20,845 nt of DNA, taken from positions 1 to 20,845 of the forward strand of contig JAYSPY010000130.1 of NCBI GenBank assembly GCA_043721855.1, in the 5' to 3' direction. How positions within the stretch are numbered: the stretch's first letter is position 1; each line of letters opens with the position of its first letter. The stretch is from JACMNW01 sp043721855. GTDB taxonomy: Bacteria > Pseudomonadota > Alphaproteobacteria > Rhodobacterales > Rhodobacteraceae. The notes beneath the pieces were generated by a model, which saw only the letters and a list, made by a program, of their open reading frames with translations, searched no databases and was not told the DNA's origin. Below are positions 1 through 6,215 of this stretch, in pieces. The position numbers and the translations under genes were made by a program.

Positions 1-1847
1 GCGGGCTGAACGATGACAGCCTGATCGGCGGGCTTGGCAATGATTCGCTTCTGGGCAATGACGGCAATGACACGCTGCTCGGCGGCGACGGCGTGGATAC
101 GCTGCGCGGCGGGATTGGCAATGACAGCCTCGATGGCGGCATTGGCGCGGATTCGCTGTTCGGCGATGCGGGCAATGACACGCTGCTGGGCGGCGACGGC
201 AATGACAGCCTTGATGGCGGCGATGGCGACGACAGCCTGGATGGCGGTATCGGCACCGATCAGCTGACCGGCGGCGCGGGGGCTGACCGCATCACCGTGT
301 CGACCAACGATACCGCAACCGGCGGGGCCGATCAGGACGCGTTCTTCGTTGACCGCAGCTTTACCGGCACCATCGACGGGTCGGAAACCGGCACCGACAG
401 CGATACGCTGAACCTGACGGGCCTCGGCTCGCTGCGCATCATCCGCGCGCTGAACCCCGAGAACGGCACGGTCGAGTTTCTGAATGCCGACGGCACGGTT
501 GCGGGCAGCTTCACGTTTACCAATATCGAAACCATCATCGGCGGCCCCGATTACATCGTCGAGGGCACGGCGGGCGATGACACCATCGGCATCGGCTACA
601 CCGGCGACCCCGAGGGCGATCTGGTCGATGCCAGCGACAACCTGACCAACACCAATGATGACCTGATCGAGACTTACGGCGGCAATGACACGGTCAACGC
701 GGGCGCCGGCAACGACACCGTCTTTGCCGGCACCGGCAACGATTCCGTTCTGGGCGGCATCGGCAATGATTCACTCTTGGGTGAAGACGGCAATGACACC
801 CTGCTCGGCGGCGACGGCGTGGATACGCTGCGCGGCGGGATTGGCAATGACAGCCTCTATGGCGGTATCGGCAATGACAGCCTGTTCGGCGATGCGGGCA
901 ATGACGCGCTGCTGGGCGGCGACGGCAATGACAGCCTTGATGGCGGCGACAATGACGACAGCCTGGACGGCGGCATCGGTGATGACAGCCTGATCGGCGG
1001 GCTCGGCAATGACACCCTGTCGGGCGGCGATGGCACCGACACGTTCGTTGTGGGGATCAACGACTACACCGGACTTGAAAACGATGTTGTCGATGGCAAC
1101 GAATCCACTGCCGACAATGACACGCTTGATTTGCGATCCTTCCGCAAGGCGCACACCAATGTCATCTTTGATCCGGGCAATTCTGAAAACGGCACAGTCC
1201 AGTTTTTGAACACCTCTGGTGGAATCATCGGTACGATGACCTTCACCAATATCGAAAATGTGATCCCCTGCTTTACCCCCGGAACCTTGATCGAAACCGA
1301 TCGCGGTGCGGTCTGTGTTGAGGCACTGGTGATCGGCGACAAGGTTCTGACGCGCGATCATGGCTATCAATCGCTATGTTGGGTGGGCCGCCGCGCTCTG
1401 TCCGGCCCTGATCTGGCCGCACAACCCAATTTACACCCGGTCCTGATCCGCCAAGGCGCGATGGGCGCCAATCTGCCCGCACAAGATATGCAGGTTTCAC
1501 CGCAACACCGGATGCTGATCACCGGCCCGCGCGCCGAGATGATGTTTGGCGACAATGAAGTGTTGGTGGCCGCCGCCCATCTGGTTGGCCAGCCCGGCAT
1601 TAGCCGCGTGCACCCCGTCACAGTCAGCTATGTTCACATCATGTGTCAGAGCCACGAGATTATCCGTGCCGATGGCTGCTGGACCGAAAGCTACCAGCCC
1701 GGCGCGCAAACCCTGCAAGCGATGCCACAAGATCAGCGCGACGAGCTGCTATCGCTGTTCCCCGAATTGGCCAACAGAACCCAATCCTATCCCGCCGCTC
1801 GTCTGACCCTGAAAGCCCACGAAGCCCGGGTTTTGCTGGCTGCCTGA
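1..1847 (+). CDS. RTX calcium-binding protein with C-terminal Hint domain (5' end outside window)
   Basis: The reading frame is open from base 3 and enters from outside the window, so this is a partial gene; a GTG at 93 lies inside the repeats and is not a believable start. The protein has RTX nonapeptide blocks of the GGxGxDxLxG type (about 3-260 and 660-1040), which bind calcium and usually mark type I secreted proteins. Each block is followed by a non-RTX module ending in a TFTNIE motif (near 530 and 1255). From base 1269 the sequence CFTPGT opens a Hint domain (Hint_2 type), which ends in a HEII...WTESYQPG stretch near 1650-1700. Hint domains of this type can self-process, with the first Cys as nucleophile. 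RTX plus Hint is a common Rhodobacterales extracellular architecture. Its substrate or role is unknown. It is convergent with the next gene and not obviously linked to the amine genes. Confidence 0.9.
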   Translation, partial: GLNDDSLIGGLGNDSLLGNDGNDTLLGGDGVDTLRGGIGNDSLDGGIGADSLFGDAGNDTLLGGDGNDSLDGGDGDDSLDGGIGTDQLTGGAGADRITVSTNDTATGGADQDAFFVDRSFTGTIDGSETGTDSDTLNLTGLGSLRIIRALNPENGTVEFLNADGTVAGSFTFTNIETIIGGPDYIVEGTAGDDTIGIGYTGDPEGDLVDASDNLTNTNDDLIETYGGNDTVNAGAGNDTVFAGTGNDSVLGGIGNDSLLGEDGNDTLLGGDGVDTLRGGIGNDSLYGGIGNDSLFGDAGNDALLGGDGNDSLDGGDNDDSLDGGIGDDSLIGGLGNDTLSGGDGTDTFVVGINDYTGLENDVVDGNESTADNDTLDLRSFRKAHTNVIFDPGNSENGTVQFLNTSGGIIGTMTFTNIENVIPCFTPGTLIETDRGAVCVEALVIGDKVLTRDHGYQSLCWVGRRALSGPDLAAQPNLHPVLIRQGAMGANLPAQDMQVSPQHRMLITGPRAEMMFGDNEVLVAAAHLVGQPGISRVHPVTVSYVHIMCQSHEIIRADGCWTESYQPGAQTLQAMPQDQRDELLSLFPELANRTQSYPAARLTLKAHEARVLLAA

Positions 1848-1946
1848 TCAAGAGGCTGCCAGATCATTTGGCCTCCAGATCATTTGGCCTCCAGGTCAAA
1901 CGGTTGCCAGATCAGGCCGCCTTCAGATCAAGCCGCCTTCAGATCA
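1845..1946. repeat. 16-bp tandem repeat array, about 6.4 copies
   Basis: Units start at 1845, 1861, 1877, 1893, 1909, 1925 and (partial) 1941. The units at 1861 and 1877 are identical (AGATCATTTGGCCTCC), and the others keep an (A/T)G(A/G)TCA start and a G(C/T)C(T/G)(C/T)C-like end. The array starts with the TGA stop of the RTX-Hint gene and ends with the TGA stop (opposite strand) of the DUF1989-GcvT gene. It therefore fills the whole convergent intergenic gap. No T-run typical of an intrinsic terminator was seen. Confidence 0.85.
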
Positions 1947-4307
1947 AGATTGAGGGCGGGTTTTCTTGGGATCGTAATGCGACAGGCCCACAATCCGCGC
2001 GGGCAGGCGCTTTTGGTGGCCATCCAGTTTGCCAATTTCAACCGTCGTGTCCACGCCTGCATGCCCCACTTCAACACGCGCAAGAGCGATGTTTTTGCCA
2101 AGCAAAGGCGATCTTGTCGAGGAAGTGACCACCCCCACCTGCGCGCGGCCCGCATAGATTGCGTCGCCATGGCCGACATCGACGTTGGCATCAATCTCCA
2201 GCCCGACAAATCGCTGCATCGGATGGTCCTTGCGCCGGATCAGCGCATCGCGGCCAATAAAATCATCCGCTTTCGATTTCAGCGGCACGCAAAAGCCGAT
2301 GCCAGCCTCGAACGGATCGGTCTGGTCTGAAAATTCGTACCCCGCAAAAATCAGCCCCGCTTCAATCCGCACCATGTCTAATGCGGCCAAACCCATCGGG
2401 CGCAATCCTTGATCAGCACCTGCCGCCCAAACGGCATCCCACACCACGGCACAATCTTTGGGGTGGCAAAAAATTTCATAGCCCAGCTCACCGGTATAGC
2501 CGGTGCGCGATACCACCACCGGGGCATCGGAAATTCGGCCCACAGAAAACCGGAACCAACCCAGTTCTTCGGCAGTGGCCTGCGCGGGCGGTGTCCAGAA
2601 TATGCGCTTGATGATTTCGCGTGAATTCGGCCCTTGCACCGCCAAATTATGCAGCTGATCGGTGGAACTGCGGATCATCACCTTCAGCCCCAACGCCTGC
2701 GCCTGTTCGCGCAACCAGATGCCGCCGAAATCCTCGCCGCCAATCCAGCGAAACTGATCGCGCCCCAGCCTGAACAGCGTGCCATCGTCGATCATCCCGC
2801 CATGCGGATAACACATCGCGGAATAGACCACCTGCCCCACCGCCAGCTTTTTCACATCCCGCGTCAGGGTGTATTGCAGCAACGCCTCGGCATCCGGGCC
2901 GGTCACTTCAAACTTGCGCAGCGGCGACAGGTCCATGACGGCCGCCTTTTGACGGCAGGCCCAGTATTCCGCAATTGTGCCCACGCCCGCGTAATCCTGC
3001 GGCAGCCAATAGCCCCTGTATTCTACCACATTGCGCGTCAGGGCCGACGTTTTGGCGTGAAACCCGGTGTCTTTGGTCATCTTTGGCTCCGCATCCGGGG
3101 TGGCGCGGGTGGCTACCGCTCGGGAAAACTTTTCAACACCAGAATAGGTGCGAACATGAATATCAGACAGATACCAGCCATTGGCGGGCGAAGTATCATC
3201 GGGGCAGGCAGACGACACACAGATCAGATCGGTCAACGCGCGGAATAGCACATAATCGCCAGGGCGCGACCACGGTTCATCTGAAATCAGCACACCATGC
3301 GCATCAATCGCGGTGTTGAAAAACAGGTTCACCGCCATCCACCCCGCCCGCGGGGCCACGCCATGCTGGGCCAGTACGCCATTGAAATTGTCCGAACAGT
3401 TCACATGCCCCGGATAGCCGATATCGTCATAATATTTTGACGCGCAGGCCATCGCAAAGGCATCATGCCGCCCGACGGTATCTTGCACCACCTCTATCAG
3501 CGGCAGAAAATCCTGATCAAAATATTTTGAATGCAGCCCGGGCATCGAATAGGCATGGCCCATCAATGTGCGCGAGGTGGTCACATCCAGCGCGTGTTCA
3601 ATGCCGCGGTCCAGCTTGCGCGCCGAAAAGCATTGAAAATCGGTGCATTGGCGGCCATCGACATCAATGATTTGAATGTAATCGCCCGCTTTGACAAAAT
3701 ACGCCTGCGCGGTGGCCGATTTCACCCGCAAATCCAGCACCGGGTCGGCCAGCGGATCAGCCAGATCAAACCGCCCGACTTGCACCAGCGATGACCGCTG
3801 CACCACCACCACCAGCGGTGTTGCCGTGTCCTGCGCACCGGGGTCCATCGCCAGACCGGGGGCCGCGATAATCACCACACCGTCACAGGTGGCTGTAAAG
3901 TTTTCCACTGTCCCCGCAGGCGTTTGTCCGTCAAACAGCGCCACCGCCCCGGCATGCGCCAGATCAATCCCGCGCCGGTCCATCCCCAGCCGCAGCCCCG
4001 CCAAACCGCTGCCCATACCCGCCGACAGCAGCGCCTTCAGGCCACATGCATCAGAATTGGCCGCCACCCCCAATACAGCCGCATCAATGCGGCCCTTCGT
4101 GTCTGCCGCCACCAGCTCACACCTCTGCCCGCCTTCCGCATTGGTGATGGTGATCCGGTCCCCCGCTGATATGCGGATCAAGGCGGCACCGGCCCCCGCC
4201 ACCTCGGACCGTTCGCGCCCCGAATGCAAAGCAAGCGAGGATGGCGTCAAAATCCGGCTGGGGCGCGGCGGGCCGGGATGAACGCGCGGATATCGGCTGT
4301 CCAGCAT
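1944..4307 (-). CDS. DUF1989-type/GcvT-like aminomethyltransferase fusion protein (787 aa)
   Basis: The protein has two parts. Residues about 30-390 include a DUF1989 (urea-carboxylase-associated) region, clearest at 195-390, with CTDFQCF at 221, HVNCSDNFNG at 301 and a CPDDTSPAN motif at 368. An N-terminal stretch (about 35-180) looks like a second, diverged copy. Residues about 415-775 are a GcvT / DMSP-demethylase-like folate domain, with MIDDG at 505-509 (the usual folate-interacting Asp region) and RTGYTGELGYEIF near 605. The family normally moves a methyl or methylene group to tetrahydrofolate; the substrate here is unknown. The start at 4307 is preferred because an AAGGG ribosome site (4316-4320) lies 8 nt upstream. 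The frame stays open to 4457, but that extension encodes an LLAWRA repeat from a DNA tandem repeat. The gene is divergent from the sox operon, which suggests a shared promoter region and a shared pathway. Confidence 0.82.
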   Translation of the reverse strand: MLDSRYPRVHPGPPRPSRILTPSSLALHSGRERSEVAGAGAALIRISAGDRITITNAEGGQRCELVAADTKGRIDAAVLGVAANSDACGLKALLSAGMGSGLAGLRLGMDRRGIDLAHAGAVALFDGQTPAGTVENFTATCDGVVIIAAPGLAMDPGAQDTATPLVVVVQRSSLVQVGRFDLADPLADPVLDLRVKSATAQAYFVKAGDYIQIIDVDGRQCTDFQCFSARKLDRGIEHALDVTTSRTLMGHAYSMPGLHSKYFDQDFLPLIEVVQDTVGRHDAFAMACASKYYDDIGYPGHVNCSDNFNGVLAQHGVAPRAGWMAVNLFFNTAIDAHGVLISDEPWSRPGDYVLFRALTDLICVSSACPDDTSPANGWYLSDIHVRTYSGVEKFSRAVATRATPDAEPKMTKDTGFHAKTSALTRNVVEYRGYWLPQDYAGVGTIAEYWACRQKAAVMDLSPLRKFEVTGPDAEALLQYTLTRDVKKLAVGQVVYSAMCYPHGGMIDDGTLFRLGRDQFRWIGGEDFGGIWLREQAQALGLKVMIRSSTDQLHNLAVQGPNSREIIKRIFWTPPAQATAEELGWFRFSVGRISDAPVVVSRTGYTGELGYEIFCHPKDCAVVWDAVWAAGADQGLRPMGLAALDMVRIEAGLIFAGYEFSDQTDPFEAGIGFCVPLKSKADDFIGRDALIRRKDHPMQRFVGLEIDANVDVGHGDAIYAGRAQVGVVTSSTRSPLLGKNIALARVEVGHAGVDTTVEIGKLDGHQKRLPARIVGLSHYDPKKTRPQS

Positions 4308-4387
4308 TGGGGTCACCCTTTCCGGCATGGCGCATGGATGGAAACAAATATTAATGTCAAGAATAACGCCATATCGCCATTGCCGCA

Positions 4388-4433
4388 AGGCCAGCAAAGC
4401 GCGCCAGGCCAGCAAAGCGCGCCAGGCCAGCAA
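4388..4433. repeat. 18-bp tandem repeat, about 2.6 copies, in the divergent promoter region
   Basis: The unit AGGCCAGCAAAGCGCGCC occurs at 4388-4405 and 4406-4423, and its first ten bases recur at 4424-4433. It lies upstream of the likely start of the DUF1989-GcvT gene and extends that gene's open frame artificially. No function is assigned. Confidence 0.8.
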
Positions 4434-4484
4434 TGAATGGCCCATGCCGAAGATCACGCCAACCCTTTAAGAGGCACGATGGCT

Positions 4485-4515
4485 GAAATGAAATACCCGA
4501 TGTCGGAAATGAAAT
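4485..4515 (+). promoter_or_regulatory. Candidate activator site: GAAATGAAAT direct repeat upstream of soxB
   Basis: GAAATGAAAT occurs at 4485-4494 and again at 4506-4515, 21 bp apart (two helical turns). AraC-family activators commonly bind direct repeats on one face of the helix, and a GlxA/AraC regulator is encoded at 9879-10886. A second short direct repeat, GATACT, lies at 4538 and 4551. The TACTAT at 4553-4558 could serve as a -10 element, but no good -35 is seen, which would fit an activator-dependent promoter. This assignment is inference. Confidence 0.35.
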
Positions 4516-4570
4516 GCTCATGACCCCGTAAAAGCGCGATACTCAGACGGGATACTATAGGAAATTCCCC

Positions 4571-5821
4571 ATGCGCTATTCAGGTTTTCGCGTCATCCGC
4601 GAAGCGCTTACAGGCCACAAGGGCTGGCGGCCCGCATGGCGCAATCCGGATCCGCAGCCGGGATATGATTACATTATTGTCGGCGGCGGAGGGCACGGGC
4701 TGGCAACCGCCTATTATCTGGCCAAAGAATTCAAACAAGCGCGCATCGCGGTGCTGGAAAAGGGCTGGATCGGTGGCGGCAATGTCGGGCGCAACACCAC
4801 CATCATCCGGTCGAACTACCTGCTGGATGGCAATCAGCCGTTCTACGAATTTTCGCTGAAACTATGGGAAGGGTTGGAACAGGATTTCAACTACAACGCC
4901 ATGGTTTCGCAACGTGGCATTCTGAACCTGTTTCACACCGATGCCCAGCGCGATGCTTATGTGCGGCGCGGCAATGCCATGATGATGCACGGGGCAGATG
5001 CGCAAATTCTGAACGCAGGCCAAGTGCGCGCGATGTATCCGTTCCTGAATTTCGACAACGCCCGATTTCCCATCAAAGGCGGCTTGGCACAAAGGCGCGG
5101 CGGCACCGTGCGCCATGATGCCGTGGCTTGGGGCTACGCACGGGGCGCAGACAGTCGGGGCGTCGATATCATTCAGAACTGCGAAGTCACCGGGTTTCGC
5201 ATTGAAAACGGTCGCGCCCTTGGCGTTGAAACCTCGCGCGGCTACATCGCGGCGGGCAAGATCGGTGTCGCTGTGGCGGGATCGTCCAGCCGGGTGATGG
5301 CACAGGCGGGAATGCGGTTGCCGATAGAAAGCCACGTTCTGCAAGCCTTTGTGTCCGAAGGATTAAAGCCGCTGATCGACGGCGTGATCACCTATGGTGC
5401 CGGGCATTTCTATGTGTCGCAATCGGACAAAGGCGGCTTGGTGTTCGGTGGCGATATTGATGGCTACAACAGTTACGCGCAGCGCGGATCCATGCCCGTG
5501 GTCGAGGATGTCTGCGAAGGCGGCATGGCGTTGATGCCGATGATCGGCCGCGCGCGGCTTTTGCGGATGTGGGGCGGCATCATGGACATGTCGATGGACG
5601 GATCACCCATCATTGACCGCACGGATACCGAGCGCCTCTATTTCAACGGTGGCTGGTGCTATGGCGGCTTCAAGGCCACCCCCGCGTCAGGTTGGGTTTT
5701 CGCCCATCTGCTGGCCACCGACACGCCGCATCCCACCGCCACAGCGTATCGGTTTGACCGCTTCCGCAAAGGCCTGATGATCGACGAAAAGGGCCAGGGC
5801 GCCCAACCGAATTTGCATTGA
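4571..5821 (+). CDS. soxB: Sarcosine oxidase-type subunit beta (FAD/FMN amine-acid oxidoreductase)
   Basis: This 416-aa protein matches the beta subunit of heterotetrameric sarcosine oxidase in length and in its opening, MRYSGFRVIREALTGHKGWRPAW. The dinucleotide-binding motif IIVGGGGHG lies at 35-43. A conserved RHDAVAWGYARGAD segment has His182 at the position expected for the covalent FMN attachment of this family. The enzyme oxidises the N-methyl group of sarcosine, releasing a one-carbon unit to folate via SoxA. The close paralogue N-methylglutamate dehydrogenase (MgdA) has the same fold, so the substrate cannot be fixed from sequence alone. The start has an AGGAA ribosome site 8 nt upstream. 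It is the first gene of soxBDAG; a 106-bp gap separates it from soxD, larger than the other gaps in the operon. Confidence 0.9.
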   Translation: MRYSGFRVIREALTGHKGWRPAWRNPDPQPGYDYIIVGGGGHGLATAYYLAKEFKQARIAVLEKGWIGGGNVGRNTTIIRSNYLLDGNQPFYEFSLKLWEGLEQDFNYNAMVSQRGILNLFHTDAQRDAYVRRGNAMMMHGADAQILNAGQVRAMYPFLNFDNARFPIKGGLAQRRGGTVRHDAVAWGYARGADSRGVDIIQNCEVTGFRIENGRALGVETSRGYIAAGKIGVAVAGSSSRVMAQAGMRLPIESHVLQAFVSEGLKPLIDGVITYGAGHFYVSQSDKGGLVFGGDIDGYNSYAQRGSMPVVEDVCEGGMALMPMIGRARLLRMWGGIMDMSMDGSPIIDRTDTERLYFNGGWCYGGFKATPASGWVFAHLLATDTPHPTATAYRFDRFRKGLMIDEKGQGAQPNLH

Positions 5822-5829
5822 GGCGCGCC

Positions 5830-5931
5830 ATGACCCCCCTTCACCACCCGCCAATTATCGCCACCCTCCGGGCGCTCTGCATTCCCGGAACGAGGACGCC
5901 CGCAGGGCTGGATGAGTGTGTTTTGCCATGA
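5830..5931 (+). CDS. Possible 33-aa small ORF between soxB and soxD
   Basis: ATG at 5830 starts 8 nt after the soxB stop and reads 33 codons to a TGA at 5929-5931. That stop overlaps the soxD ATG (5928-5930) as ATGA. The peptide is Pro/Leu-rich (it begins MTPLHHPPII) with no recognised domain. The overlap suggests it could couple translation of soxD, which otherwise has a weak ribosome site. It may equally be chance in a GC-rich gap. Low confidence that it is a real protein. Confidence 0.3.
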   Translation: MTPLHHPPIIATLRALCIPGTRTPAGLDECVLP

Positions 5932-6215
5932 TCATCAATCATCCCATGCTTGGCCCCCGCGACGCGCAGGAATTCGTCTATCTGGGCGATGCCACCCTGA
6001 TCAACCGCCCCGATGGCATGGCAGAGGGTGCCGCCGACGCCTTCCACGACTACCTTTATCTGCGCCACAACCCCGCAGGTCTGCACCGCGAATTGTGGTA
6101 TCACGAACAGGGCGATCGGTCTTGGCTGGTCGTCACCCGTAACACCCTGACGCATGAGATCACGACGGTCGAACTCGCCCGCGATGTGGCCCGCGCCCAA
6201 GGGCGGTCCACATGA
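5928..6215 (+). CDS. soxD: Sarcosine oxidase-type subunit delta, cysteine-free variant (95 aa)
   Basis: The start is set at ATG 5928 (MIINHPMLGPRDAQEFVYLGDA), not at an upstream GTG, because this is the family's usual N-terminus. The small delta subunit helps assemble the alpha-beta-gamma-delta complex. In the classical form it carries zinc through Cys residues in a CPHCGERD-like segment and a later H...C segment. Here the equivalent segments read NHPMLGPRD and HEQGDRSW and the protein has no cysteine, so the classical zinc site is absent. This looks like the variant delta subunit seen in Roseobacter-group genomes. The stop overlaps the soxA start as ATGA (6212-6215), indicating translational coupling. 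Confidence 0.85.
   Translation: MIINHPMLGPRDAQEFVYLGDATLINRPDGMAEGAADAFHDYLYLRHNPAGLHRELWYHEQGDRSWLVVTRNTLTHEITTVELARDVARAQGRST

Noticed and set aside
771..1370. 199-codon - strand frame across the RTX repeats
   Set aside because: It mirrors the repetitive GGxGxD coding sequence and has no features of its own.
1845..1946. CRISPR array
   Set aside because: Units are 16 bp, directly adjacent with no spacers, and no cas genes are present.
4308..4457. N-terminal extension of the DUF1989-GcvT frame to 4457
   Set aside because: The extra 50 residues come largely from an 18-bp DNA tandem repeat (LLAWRA repeats), resemble no family N-terminus, and a good ribosome site supports 4307.
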